Part shown: piece after piece, positions 24,656 through 36,689 of the stretch
Layout: each line of letters begins with the position of its first letter
How positions within the stretch are numbered: position 1 is the first letter of the stretch
Assembly: GCA_001953115.1 (NCBI GenBank)
Contig: LSSL01003569.1
Location: 1 to 40,888 of the forward strand
Direction of reading: 5' to 3'
From: Smittium mucronatum
Taxonomy: Eukaryota > Kickxellomycota > Harpellomycetes > Harpellales > Legeriomycetaceae
DNA: 40,888 nt
The notes under the pieces: model-generated
Told to the model about the DNA's origin: nothing
The model's database searches: none
What the model saw: only the letters and a program-made list of their open reading frames with translations
Made by a program: the position numbers and the translations under genes

Positions 24656-27600
24656 TATTAGAGAAATATTTATTTTCATTTTTATTGGTTTGAAGATGAT
24701 TAAATTTTATTAAAACCAATGGTCATAATTGTAAAAAAAAGTCAGGTCTTGAAAATAATCACCCATATTTAGAGGATCAAGCGACATGGTTGAATTTGAA
24801 ACTAGCAAAACATTTTAAAATTAATGTCTAAAGTAATGATTATAACGGTCTATAAAAACTTATAAAGCTATCAAAGGCTCAAAATAGTCTACTTGAAAAT
24901 TTTATAGCGAGCCGTAAACTTTAACGAATGATAAAATTAACCGAGAAACATTTTAACTCCGGATTACCAAAGAATCATTTGTTCCGATTTGTTGCATTTT
25001 GAAATCAAAGTTTCAATGAAAATCAAAGGAAATCTTGTTAAACTTTAATATAAAAACTAAGTATAATAAATATTGGCTATAACGTGATGGCACAAGATGG
25101 TACCAAAAGAGTTTTAAAGATGTTAATAAAAAGGAATGCAAATCCATTGGTCAATAAAAAATCTAATTTCTAAGCATAGAGAGCAGTGAAAAGTCCGATT
25201 CTAATTTTTTTTAAAATAAATATGGTGTTTGTGATATAGGGAAATTGGGAGAAGATGCCGGTAGAGGGAAGCGCGAAAGTTATTAGTAATACTTGGTGGT
25301 GTCTTTAGATAAGTGTGGGAATATAAGGCCTTAAAATTTCTGTTTTCCTTATATTTTTAATGCCAAAGTTGCAAAGTTGGTAAAAGAAGCGGATTCAATT
25401 AAAAAATTAAACCAGCTACTAAACAAATTCTTTTTCGTTTTATTGGATATGACTCCAAAAATCTCGGTTATAAATTGACATTTAATAACAAACGGCCGAA
25501 AAATACAATGTTACTCCCTGATGAGTTATTAATTCCACTTGAAAATATATAAAGTCTTAATTTTTTATGTAAAGAGATAATTATTTGTTTGTTAGTAGGG
25601 AGATAATAAAATATCATGTTCAAGATTTTATAACTCCTAGCTGCCTAGATTTTTTTTTCAAAAGATAAAAATATTCACAATAATGTCAGCGCTTACTCTG
25701 ATTTTAGTAGTTTGGGATAATCTGAAACGAATAACCTTATCAAGACAAACTGTATTAAGATACAATCAATATTTAGGTTAATACAAATTTTTTATTAAAA
25801 TTAACTTAAATAATTGGTAATCTTTTACTATATCTAGCATAAAATGACCAATTTCACAAATAGGAGATGTGTACATTTTCGGAGTCGGAAATAATCAATA
25901 TAGTATGGAAGTTCCTCTTTAAATCTACAATAACGCTATGAATTTTGGTCAAAAATTCTAGACCGCTTTTAGATGAGAAAAAAAAGTGACAAAACGATAA
26001 GGTTAAATTATTAGCACAGGTAACTGATGGAATGCAAACTTGATTAATTACGATTGGATAAATACTTGCATCTAATTTCGTTTTTAATCTAAATATCCTC
26101 AGAAAAGGTAGAATATAGAAATATGAAGTATGTTTACTTCTTTTTTAATATTTTTTTTCTAGAAAATCTATTTTGAAAACAAGTCCTTAAAAGGAGCGAT
26201 ATTAATTTCTGCAAAAGAGCAACATTTATATCTCATTAAATCATTTAAAAAGCTCTTTCTTTAGTATTAGAAAATGTTCTGTGATACAAAAAATAGACAT
26301 ACATAGGTAAAGTATAAGAAATAATTTTTCCAATAAAATAATTTTTTTACTATTTTAGTTTTCGATAGATGAGGTTTGAGATCCCAATGTTTTAGAAGTT
26401 TCGTTTACTGGTAGATCAGTTTATGACTAATGGGTGACGATGAAAACACTATATTTTATTGTTTTTTATTTTATTTTTAGTTATACAATAACGCTATATG
26501 CCAATAAAATTCTTAGATATACACAAAGATTTCATACAAGTGCCTTTTCAGTAGAGATATTTCATAATAGTGACAATCTTAAACCGAAAAAGTAAAAATT
26601 TCTGCGCCCCTATCCAATTTATAAAAATACAATTTTTTCTATTATTAATTTATCGATGCAGAATCTTTAGACCTGGAAAAGAATTCTGATATCCGCCCAT
26701 TCCACCAGAAGATGTGGTTCCGGCCTTTTTTTTTTATTTCCTATTTTTTATTTTAGTAATGCTAATTTGATTATCTGCAAATGATTTTCCGTGAAAAAAA
26801 AATATTGCTAATTACAGGATTTTTACCATCAAGTCACAATTTTCTGATTTCGGATTTTTGTGAGCCTAGAATTTGGAAAATGTAATAAACCCTTTATAAA
26901 TCTCCAATGGTTTTATTTTGAATTTTAGCAAAATAATGCAACGTCTGCGTAATCGATGAAAAAGGCATCTACATTAATAAAAAAATATCTGAGTGATTCA
27001 TTAATTCAAAATTTGCACCAATTAAATCAGATTTAGGATATGAATCGATGATGGTAACAAAAAATTATGGTAATGATAACATGATTTCGTGATAAGGAAA
27101 GATGAAGATGATAACTTCAAGTCAATATAAAATCTTTTCAGGCACTCTAATAACCAATAAAATTCTGATAAAAAAATCGGATGTTTTTTTTTTAAAATAA
27201 ATCCGCAAATCAGAATTTGATTCTACTACCAACTTATTTAGTCAGCTTCAGCATTAAAATTCCGTAAAAAAAAAACTAGACTAAGTCTCAATATAATTTT
27301 CAGAAATGTCCTCGCAAATCCTTTCAGGGCCGGATGATCTAAAATGGCATCTGTTCTTCAGACTATTCAAATCCCCTATTTTAAAAAAATTTCCCACAAT
27401 TGAACTGGTTTATCATCCTAACGAATAGAAAGTCTTATATTTCAAAAATATTAATCAAATGAATTTTTAGACCTGGAAAGGGTTAAAAGAATCAATTTAA
27501 ACTGTTTATTTCCATTTGACCTAATCTACATTCAAAAATAATGCTACCACTGATTGATAAAAAGACCTGAAATTCGGTCAATTTGAGTGGCTGAACATCC

Positions 27601-27952
27601 AGATCACTGATTACAAAAATACCCTGCAGTTTTAATTTACTCAAACTCTAAAATCAACTCTTTGACTTGATTTCAAATATTTATTTTCTATTAATTGAAT
27701 TTATTTCAGTTAAGGTTGATTATTTTGTATTCCCGATACCATAATCATTTCTTTCTATCAAATTGTTTAAAAATCACTGTTTTGCTCTTAATAAATTGCG
27801 AGGGTGAATAATAAGTGGGCGCCCACTCAGAAAGAGTATCAGTTTAACTCTTTCCCGGCATAAAAATATATTTAATTTACATTATTGAACTTTGGCATTT
27901 TCTACCCAATATAACTATAAAATATACCAATTATAAAAGCTTATTTTTAATA

Positions 27953-28294
27953 CAGGGTTTTTCATTTCAATAGACCCTTTTTTTCATTTCAATAGAATCT
28001 TTTTTTCATTTCAATAGACCCTTTTTTTCATTTCAATAGACCCTTTTTTTCATTTCAATTTACCTTTTTTTCTGGACCTGTGGGGTCATTCTTATAACCA
28101 ATAATTCACTTTAACTTATAGGCATTAATATATGTTATTATTGGTTAAAATATAATTGTTCTTAGGTATTATAAGCTATTGTTTTTTGATTGGTACAGAT
28201 AATTATTCAGGCCAATAATAACGCTTTTGATATATTCATCAAAAAAATAACCCCGCAAATCTAAAAAAAGGGTCTAATGAAATGAAAACCCCAG
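27953..28294. mobile_element. Tc1/mariner-like MITE with TA target duplication
   Basis: A 342-bp non-coding element. The left end begins CAGGGTTTTTCATTTC and the right end, reversed, begins CTGGGGTTTTCATTTC; the inverted match covers about 32 bp with 3 mismatches. Both ends are flanked directly by TA (27951-27952 and 28295-28296), as expected for a TA-target DNA transposon. There is no transposase frame, so it would need a transposase in trans. The left terminal repeat is extended by a tandem array of its own inner part (27963-28072); the right end has only one unit. Confidence 0.75.
27963..28072 (+). repeat. 22-bp tandem repeat, five units, in the MITE's left end
   Basis: Units start with CATTTCAATAGACCC at exactly 27963, 27985, 28007, 28029 and 28051, each followed by a T-run. 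Unit 3 begins after a variant unit (AGAATC in place of AGACCC) and the last is degenerate (CATTTCAATTTACC). There are no unique spacers between units, so this is a minisatellite, not a CRISPR array. Confidence 0.9.
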
Positions 28295-28372
28295 TAAGAT
28301 GTTTTTATTGATTTAAAATTGGATACGATTTTTGTACCATCAGTCATGAAAGTTTAACATTCGGTAGAATAT

Positions 28373-28551
28373 CTTAACTCTTTCGTCACCGGTGGGCCAT
28401 TCCGTGCCATTTTCATGCCCAATATTCATGTTGTCTTATTTCCATTCAAAAAATTAACATTTTATTGGCCGAACTGTTGAAATTGGCTAATAAGGTTGTA
28501 TAAGTTTAGCAAATCGGAGTACTTAGCACACATGGAAACGAAAGAGTTAAG
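28373..28551. mobile_element. Small MITE-like element with 14-bp inverted ends
   Basis: Perfect 14-bp inverted ends CTTAACTCTTTCGT (28373-28386) and ACGAAAGAGTTAAG (28538-28551) enclose about 150 bp of non-coding DNA. No target duplication is evident. Related ends (TTAACTCTTTC or GAAAGGGTTAA) recur elsewhere between 19 and 30 kb, which fits an old family. Similarity to 24352 continues past the right end (GTTAAGCCAT), so the true boundary is uncertain. Confidence 0.45.
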
Positions 28552-31500
28552 CCATCATTTATAACCAATATTTATGATACATATGTTTTAATTGGATAGC
28601 AACTTGAGTTCTATTCAATATATATTGCAGTTGAACGAATTGACTTTTTCTAGCTTAACAAATAGGCGCTCGTAAAGCAATCTGGACATTATCCCTTTCT
28701 AAAAACTTTTTTTTCTGTCTTGGGAAATTCATTTTAAACAATTCTAAAAAGCTAATAATAATTATCTTGTAGTTAACAAGCAAACTGTGCCATCATATTA
28801 TGGCCAATAGCAATTTTAACTTGGTTTCGGATACTAAAATGCATTTAATTGATGAGTTTTCCTTGGAATAAACCAAGTCAAATTTCCATTTTCTTGGCAA
28901 ATGCTGACAGAAAAATGTTACAGCTATGAAAGAATCGAATTTTAGGTCTAATTCAAATCTTCTAGACTTTTTTTCATGGATCTTTAAAATTTCATAGCTA
29001 ATATAACCTAACTAGTGGATTAGGGGCCAAATCACACTGAAAATTTTAAGTACACATGAGTTATTAGCGCCTCATTAGAAAAAAACTTTTCTTGTCCGCT
29101 TTGCAATTATAAGTAAATCGACACTGAATCATATTTATCAAATTATTAAACCGGATTAATAAAATTAGAAAACGAGCTCTGATAAAATCATTTTCACTGG
29201 TATTAGCATCCAAGTAAAAGAAGGAGACAAGGGATATTGCATTCTGTAATCGAATATATGTTAAGAGTTAGCTCAAATGTACCAAAGATAAAAATAAAAA
29301 TAAATTATCGGGCTACTCATTCACACAGAAAATCGATTGAATTCAAATAAAGAATTAATTATTAATGAAGGAATATGTATCCCAATTTTGAAATCCAAGA
29401 AAGTTAATAACTCTTTCAGGGTTCGGAATTATTTTTCTCACAATAATATTAACCAGTAATTCATACAGGGTGATAAGTGATTTCATAATTCCACCAGGAC
29501 AAAAATGAAGAACAAGTACTTATTACAAAAAGAAAAATTCCAATTTTAGCTATTGGGGTTTAATGAGTAATGACACATTCAATATCATTTAGTTTGAAAG
29601 ATCATGATTCTTATCATTATCCTAAAACTCAAAAATTCCCATAGTGCATCCACATAACTCTTTTGGTGTCTTTTTTTATATATATATGAATTTCGATTTC
29701 TGGTGCGTAAAAAATAATTTCAATTTCTAATTAATAAAAAAATCCGAGCACTAGCAGATTGTTAATAACTGAGAAACACTCTTTGTCATAGTCTAAAAAA
29801 TGAGAGCCTATTGTAGTAGAATATCAACTTGCCTTGGGTCTTGAAAGGATGTTATCTCCACTGTGAAAGATTTTGAGATTTTTCCACCAACCAACTCTCA
29901 TAATTGTATACCAGATATGAAGGCTCTAGACTGTTTAATTATACGCGGTTTTATACAAGAAGCCCAAAATTATTCCTAAAAATATTTATCTAGGCCAATA
30001 AAACCAATAGCATATTAAAAAAAGCTCATACAAACAAATATCTAGTGTTTGTTATGTGAATCCATAACCCCTTTCAGGTGATCAGCAAACTGATTTTCGC
30101 TTATCCAGAATAGAGCAATTACTTTTTTTTACTTGAATTAATCTCGTGACTATATTGAAAACAGTATGGACCAGAAATAAGTAGTTGGAAACAATATCTA
30201 ATTAATTAAACTATAGCTCATTTTTGCGCATTCGGCTTTGAAAAAGCTGAGGACTGGGATTTTTTCTTTATTTTGAAAGGCATATTGTGCTAACTTTTTC
30301 GGGAGTCTGAATTAATGTTCTCACAAACATTGGCAATGTACTAATCATTACTGGCTCTATGATAATTTTAGGATTTCATTAGCACAACGATAAAACATAT
30401 CTACCAATTACAGAGACAGTTATGCTATTTTTTCTAATTGGGCGATATGGGTGAATGGCACATTCAGTGCTTTTTTTTTATATTTAGAATGTCAAAAAGT
30501 TTTACGCTATTTCCATTTTCCAGATCCTAATCTTACAATCACTCAACTCTTTTAGTCTTTGGTGGGTAAAAACTACATTCAATTCCTTATTAATGATGAT
30601 AAAACCTGATTTGCAGTAAATTCATATAACCCGATTATCTTTCTTTGTAACCGGTTCTAAAATCATCTTTTTGAAAATAAGATCTAACATATCTTGGTTC
30701 ACACATGTATTATGTTTTCAATATTAAAGGGGGTTTAAAAAATGCTTATCAATAAGAGGTGGAGAAGGGTGTGCCTATACACAGGTTTCTAAGTAAAAAT
30801 CTACATAGACATCCTTATTCTGAGAAATAAATTGATGGAATAAAACTAATATCTCAAGAAGCTACAGAAAAAAAAAGCCGCATGGCTATAAGCCTACTAT
30901 TCTTATGATGGAGATTCAAACGATTATTTCTTTTGATTAAAATGATTTTTTTTCTGAGTCATCATGGTGTGATTTTTAATGTAGCTTTTTGATGAGAACC
31001 AAGAGACACAAAAGAAAAGGCTGATTGTAATATAATATTTTATTCAAGATGCTGTGTAGCTTCAAGTGAGCTCCTTTTTTCCCTTCACAATGAACAGGTT
31101 TCGAGGGAGTATTAGTATCGTCAAGGGAATAAAAAGTCTGTCCTTATTAGACAGCTATTCAGATGTCCGATAAAAGAATATACGTAAAATAGAATATTTA
31201 TCCATTCACCTCATTTCCTTCCCATGAATTTTTTAATTTAGCAATTAATGACGCTATCTTGCCGTAGAGTATTGCAAAAAAAATAATAAGAAGCAATATT
31301 CTCATTGACTAAATCTGAAAACACAGACAGTACATTATACAAAAGTATCAACTGAAAATCTACGAGTGTAACAGTCGGTGATCAACAAGGCCAATCGGGG
31401 GGCCGCTCATTGTTGTATTTTTTGATGTGCGTTGACCTATTTCCGATCCTTTGGTTCGATAAAGAACATTTATTTTTCATCCAATCATATTTTTGAGGCT

Positions 31501-34500
31501 GAGACATAAAATCAATGAGGTTTTTATCACAAAAATCTAAAGGCGGTGATATTAGACGAGTATCCCTTATTTACTTACGGAAATGAGGTGGGTGGCAATC
31601 CAATATAACCTAGCTAAGTTATATTGCCGCCCTATTCTTTTTTAAGGCGAAAATCATACCAGATTAAAACACCTCCGAAATCTGTATTAGTACTAATGGT
31701 AATTTATATATTATTATGTTTATAAACAATGAAAATATTTTTATTTTCTCTTTATTGCAGTAGTCAGGGAAATCAATGGGGACAGTTACACTAATGACCC
31801 ATAGAAGAAGGCTAATTAGCAGCAAAAGAGGTAATAAAGCCCAATTAATTCCCAAAAACGAAATTAAATGGTTTACATATGGATTTTCAAACAAGATGTA
31901 CAACCTTCATTTTAATCTATATTGAACATTTAATAGATCAAAAAAAGGGTATAAATCTATAAGCACAGCAAGGGCGCAAGATGGTTCTTCTGTAGAGTAT
32001 AGTAAAGAATGGCGTATATTTGATGACCAAAGGGCTGATTTATTGTATCACAAATCGATAGTATATACTCGAGAGTATTAAAATTGTGCGAGATGAATCA
32101 TTGTACTACAGATTAAAGCCGCCCCTTGAATTAAATATCTATGATAACTTGCACTCAAAGTTTCTATTGGAGCACCTTAACTGAATAAGTCTGTAACAAA
32201 AACAATAGAGTTCGCTCAAGTTAATCAATTCTACAAATAATTATATCTGTTATTCTTCCATTTTCTCTACAAAAAAAATTCTAGACACGAAAAAAATACA
32301 GCAATTGATATCACTACACATAGTGATTAGAGTCTGTTTTTTTTAGTTTCAAATGGCGGGAAATATCGACATATAGACTTATTTTGTAAATCAAATACAC
32401 CACAAAATATTGACCTTTAAAGTCTAAAATTATCTAAATTTTTCTCAAATAAACACAACAAATAAAATTGTCTTTTTTTTATAATTCCTCATAAAAAGAT
32501 TTACATTAAAGTTAAAAAGGTTTTATTGGAAATGCGTTTAAACCACTTAAGATTATGTGATGATTTGGCATTTGGTTTTAAAAGTGAGATAAAATTATTA
32601 GTTTTAAAATCATATTCGAATTTCAATATACATTTTAAGAGTCATGAGATTAAGGGTTTTAATTTATCAGGGTCTTAGCACTGTAGATTTACATAACTAT
32701 AAACTGTTTGTTGGTCTAAGCTTTGTTTTTTTGTTGTGTAAGAAAAACGGGTGGTTTTAAAACAAAAAAACTCCTTGTTTCATCTTAAGAATAATATTGA
32801 GTTCTATTCGTTCTTTTTCAAAAAGCATGAGTTTTCTTTTTTTTTTCAGTTGGGAGTGTGTGATATATTTGATAATAAAATACATTTAGCTTTTAACCCA
32901 GACGTGGTTTAAAATTAGTAAACTGCGATTGATACATCATTTAAAAAAAAAGTTATAGTTTATCTGGCTTCTACTTTCCACTAAAGAATGAAGCATTCGA
33001 GTTCACATATAAAAGAGCTTTAGCAAAATTTTGAGTATGCGCTTGAATTGCCGAAAATATCCTAGATACCCAATAAATGTTGTTTATGTAGGTGTAAATA
33101 TTTGTCTTACGGCTTTTTTCATTTACCATCAACTAATTAAACTATAAAGTGTTTTTTTTTCACTAGTATTGTGCAATGTGTATATGAGAGCTGATTGATC
33201 ACCCAATCCAATAACTGCCCGCAGGATTTATACCCAAATTCTCAAATTTCAGTATAGCTCAAATTACAAAGGACTACAGGAATCTCATGGAGATTCTTTG
33301 ACTTTTATTTGTGAATAACTAATCTGGATTCTTTAATTTCCTCAAATGTGTGGTTTATACAAGTCTAAATTAACAATTGAGTGAAAAAATGGATTGTGAT
33401 TTGACAATCTGTATCACCTGATAATTATTAATTTAGGTAAAAACAATCAAACTACAGGCTAGTCGAAATATTTGATATACAATGTGGAGTGATATATGTT
33501 GTTTGATTTCTTACAAACCTCCCAGGTCCGGGGCACAATTTTTTCATTTGCTAGTGTAAAACGGATCTTTGATTTCATTTTCGTGGCAACTATTGGTTAA
33601 ACTTTTCGTAATATCAAATAAATCCTGCGATAAGTGCAAATAAAATATCGCTGTAAAATAGCCTAGAAAAAGTTATCTTACATTTGTTTTTTGCAAAGTT
33701 ATGTTACTGGACCACAAATAAAAAGTTTACTACCGTTTCACTAATCCATTGCAAGAAACTTTCCCGCTAAACCCCAATTATTGGATGCTAAGGGTAAGTT
33801 CCCTCCATTTCACAACTAAATTAATAATAGTTTTGCGTTCGGCTTTAACTAAAGATTTCAATAGATTGACTCGCTACAAAAGTCAGCCGAATGAGCAACG
33901 CTATTAAAAGCGTCCATTTAGCCAACAAAGGAATCTGAAAAAAGTAGCATGATGACTAATAAATCTGATATCATAACTATGGAACTTCAGCTCACTGTAG
34001 TCCGTTGCTAAATATAGCCAAATCAAACTGAATATTTTCATCGATTTCCAATCCCACTAGAATCGATTTCAAATTATTTCAAAATGGCTTTTTGTCATAA
34101 AATTATATTTGGAAATAAAATTCATCGCCAATCAAATACCTGCCATTTAGCACACCATTAGGTGGAACTACATCAAAATCTGCAATCCACGAGATTTCTA
34201 CCCCACTATACTTACAAGTACCACTAAACGTTACAGTTCCGTCTTAATACGGGAATGCTGCTAATTTTTTATAGGTGGACCATTGGCCTGATTTCGAATT
34301 TAGCTTTTAAGTGCTTTATGTCAGGCCAACTTTAGCGTGAGTATAAAAAATACCATAGCTACGGAATAGTTTTGCATTAAATATGGTTTCATCCTATTGG
34401 CAGTTAATTTCTAATCGATCTAATCACAAAAAAATATTTTCAATTAACCCAAACACTAAATCTGGCTTTTTCCATTACGTAAATATTTGAGCGTCTAAAG

Positions 34501-34740
34501 GGAGAAAAAAGTAATGGGAATTACAGACCATTTTTCTACAGGTCACAAATTCCTTATTCTAGTCCATTGTTCTCACCCAATTATATTAAAGTGTCATTAT
34601 AAATAATGAAACCAATTATATTGGCTGTGCATTCATTGTGTAAGTTTTTACGAATTTTGTGCAATAGAAATCTGTGAAAGAAACCCCACTATCCTCTTTT
34701 TAATTGTCTGAAATGGAGTTTCCTTTTTTCAGCCTGATAG
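28552..34740. other. Gene-free DNA, mixed old repeats
   Basis: About 6 kb without a credible gene. The longest open frame is 79 codons (31664-31903, minus, hydrophobic N-terminal half), not longer than chance allows here. A TTAACTCTTTC-type repeat end lies near 29409. Parts near 33.2-34.3 kb are less AT-rich and give protein-like but stop-interrupted translations on the minus strand (see findings). No RNA gene was recognised. Confidence 0.55.
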
Positions 34741-34781
34741 AACATTTATTCGCCTCACTCCTTTTTTGCTCTTTCCCTGTA

Positions 34782-34790
34782 TATATAAAG
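34782..34790 (+). promoter_or_regulatory. TATA box upstream of the PP1 subunit gene
   Basis: TATATAAAG within a strongly pyrimidine-rich tract (34760-35080), 308-316 nt before the ATG at 35098. CT-rich leaders after a TATA box are common at fungal promoters. If it is used, the 5' leader would be about 250-280 nt and would include an upstream ORF at 34808. Confidence 0.45.
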
Positions 34791-34807
34791 TCTTTCCTGA
34801 CTCTCAC

Positions 34808-34987
34808 ATGAGTTATAACTTTAGCTTACATCGTACCATTATTATTTTTCTGATATTACTTCCAGCCTTGAATATTTATTCTCACTACTATTTCTCTTTA
34901 TATCTAGACTTCCTTAGAAACCAGCTGTACTTATATGTTTACTATCTTTCTATCTTTTCTTCGTACCGAAATTCACCTTTAAATTAG
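34808..34987 (+). other. Possible upstream ORF (59 codons) in the leader of the PP1 subunit gene
   Basis: The first ATG after the TATA box opens a 59-codon hydrophobic, Tyr/Leu-rich frame that ends 110 nt before the main ATG. It may be a regulatory uORF, or chance in pyrimidine-rich DNA. It is not in frame with, and does not overlap, the main gene. Confidence 0.3.
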
Positions 34988-35097
34988 TTGTCTAATCTTC
35001 ATTTGTCTATAAGCTCCTGGCTATTGCCTTTTGTTTATTTTTTATCTCATCCAATTCTGCTTTAAGTCAAAACATCGATATAATTGAATATACCAAA

Positions 35098-36357
35098 ATG
35101 TATATATCCGCTGGCCCAGTTCGTGGAACTCCTTCATTGGTTAATGGTGTTAATCTGTTTAACCTTTCCAAATTCCCAACCCTTAAGACTGACTCCAAAC
35201 CAAAAACGGCGGAGTCGAATTCAAACCTGGATTTAAAGCCTTGCATGAAATCCAGTAAAGTTAAGTCTCGTCGCAAGAAGTCTGTGCATTTTAGTGATAC
35301 TTTAGAGTCTAGCATGCCGTTCTTTAAGTGCGAAGAGCCAGCTGCCTGCAGCGAGAAGTATAAACCCGAATCTCCTTGCACCCACTCAATGTCTAAGTTG
35401 CAATCAATTCGTGGCCCAAACAAGCTACCCATTAATTACTCTCAACCCATTTTACTCGATTCTATTCGCCTTGATTCTGATGTGAATATGATTTATGGCA
35501 ATGCTAGGGTTTTAAATATTTCTTTCGAAAAGAATGTTATCGTTAGATATACGACCGATTCCTGGGAATCTTTTAAAGAAGCTAAGGCAGATTTTAGCAA
35601 GGTTCTTAGTAGTTCCTCCGATGGGCTTCCTGGAGTTGATTGCTTTTCTTTCGTTATTGAACTGCCTACTCCTGAGCCCTCTACTCGCTCTTCATTCTCT
35701 GATAGCATAAATTTCCCAACAATAAGAAAGTTCGAATTCTGTTTAAAGTACGTTGTAAATGGGTCTTTGTATTGGGATAGCAACTCTGGAAATAATTATG
35801 CATACAATGTCATCTCATATACACCCTCCTTTCCTGCAAAAAGGGACTCTAGTACGGTAGGCTCCTCTATTGCTGCTAGTCCACCAGATTTTTCTCTCCA
35901 TTTTAAACCTTCGGTCTCCCGTAATCCTTGGGAGCTTAATAAGCCTAAAGAGCTAGTTTTTTCCTCAAAGTCAAATTTTATTCAACAACCTAGTTCTTTT
36001 TCTCCGAGTAAGCCTATTGTTTCTTCGGGTTTGAAGCATTGTACTAGCAATCCGATTCTTTCATCAAAATTACCATTATCAAATGGAGCCGACATTCCCT
36101 GGACTTCTGTTGACTACACTGATTTCAGTCACTCCGCTAGTGTCGGTTCCTCAGTAGGACAGGCGGAGCCTGGAGTGTCTGAAAGATCTCATTTTGAATT
36201 GCCATCTTTATCTCACCTGTCTTCATCATTTAATTCTTCTCAACCTCCTATCTTCATAAAAAAAAACAAGAAGGATCTTAGTTCTACGTGGCTATCTCAT
36301 TCACCTCCAAATTTCTCTCCCCCTCAACACTCCTACTTTGCCTCAACTCAATGCTGA
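35098..36357 (+). CDS. Glycogen-targeting regulatory subunit of protein phosphatase 1 (RVxF + CBM21)
   Basis: 419 aa, single exon, ending in TGA. It should tether PP1 (Glc7-type) to glycogen and promote dephosphorylation of glycogen synthase, as yeast Gac1/Pig1/Pig2 and animal PPP1R3 proteins do. Seen in sequence: a basic patch SRRKKSVHFSD (57-67) whose V-H-F core is an RVxF PP1-docking motif; then a CBM21 domain at about 111-220 with the family's hallmarks ARVLNISFEKNVIVRYTTD (136-154), W156, the FEFCLKYVVNG strand (192-202) and YWDSNSGNNY (205-214), the glycogen-contact end. The last 200 residues are Ser/Pro-rich and probably disordered. The ATG context is ACCAAAATG with stops upstream. It is shorter than yeast Gac1 and nearer the size of PPP1R3 subunits. 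Family assignment is confident; the symbol is left blank because Gac1 and Pig1 cannot be told apart here. Confidence 0.9.
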   Translation: MYISAGPVRGTPSLVNGVNLFNLSKFPTLKTDSKPKTAESNSNLDLKPCMKSSKVKSRRKKSVHFSDTLESSMPFFKCEEPAACSEKYKPESPCTHSMSKLQSIRGPNKLPINYSQPILLDSIRLDSDVNMIYGNARVLNISFEKNVIVRYTTDSWESFKEAKADFSKVLSSSSDGLPGVDCFSFVIELPTPEPSTRSSFSDSINFPTIRKFEFCLKYVVNGSLYWDSNSGNNYAYNVISYTPSFPAKRDSSTVGSSIAASPPDFSLHFKPSVSRNPWELNKPKELVFSSKSNFIQQPSSFSPSKPIVSSGLKHCTSNPILSSKLPLSNGADIPWTSVDYTDFSHSASVGSSVGQAEPGVSERSHFELPSLSHLSSSFNSSQPPIFIKKNKKDLSSTWLSHSPPNFSPPQHSYFASTQC

Positions 36358-36689
36358 GACTGGTTTCGCGTGAAAAATAATGTGTATATTTTGTCTAATT
36401 TTTTCTTATATATATTACTAATCTGAGGTTGCGCTTCTTCATACTTTTGATTCAAACCCCCTTCTTACATTTTTTTGTTTCCTCTTGTGTGCCTCTCATT
36501 ATACTTTTTTTTTGTATTTCTGTTTTATATTGTTTTCGTTTTAATTTGACTAAGTTTTCGTTTATCATCACATTGATTGATGCAATTTATCATTTTGGTT
36601 TTGCATTCTAATTATTTTTTTTCGCAATTATTGATTCCAGTTCCAAGATTTTTGATTTGACTTGTTTTTTTGAATATTGTTAATAATCA
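36358..36689. other. 3' intergenic region of the PP1 subunit gene
   Basis: AT-rich with T-runs. GAAAAATAATGTG just after the stop and TATATATTAC near 36410 are plausible 3'-end processing context, but no site is certain. A 60-codon hydrophobic open frame at 36429-36611 has no support as a gene. Confidence 0.4.

Larger units (their letters stand above)
23062..27952. other. Gene-free DNA with old dispersed repeats
   Basis: About 4.9 kb with no convincing coding region; the longest open frame is 71 codons (24022-24237) and overlaps a repeat. G+C is higher than in the core. Identified repeats are a second copy of the 19420-19600 family (24190-24380) and a segment (24505-24655) that matches 40330-40478. 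Short GAAAGGGTTAA-type ends recur at about 24345, 27476 and, reversed, 27845. Confidence 0.6.

Noticed and set aside
27963..28072. CRISPR-like array
   Set aside because: The 22-bp units abut with only T-runs and no unique spacers, they lie within a transposon end, and the context is eukaryotic.
29149..29170. Another LTR fragment, from a GGATTAATAAAATTAG match
   Set aside because: Only about 16 AT-rich bases match and the flanks do not align with the LTR.
31664..31903. Small hydrophobic protein, faintly like the start of SUR7/PalI-type membrane proteins
   Set aside because: 79 codons is within chance length for this window, the frame begins at TTG, and no motif beyond hydrophobicity is present.
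33000..34400. An alternative genetic code (TAA/TAG as Gln, TGA as Trp), suggested by protein-like minus-strand translations with frequent stops
   Set aside because: The three strong genes (A, B and the PP1 subunit) use CAA/CAG for Gln throughout, contain no internal stops over 419-792 codons and end at TGA. Stop density in the suspect region equals chance for its composition.
35067..35783. Minus-strand open frames of 121 and 96 codons
   Set aside because: They are antisense shadows of the PP1-targeting subunit gene.
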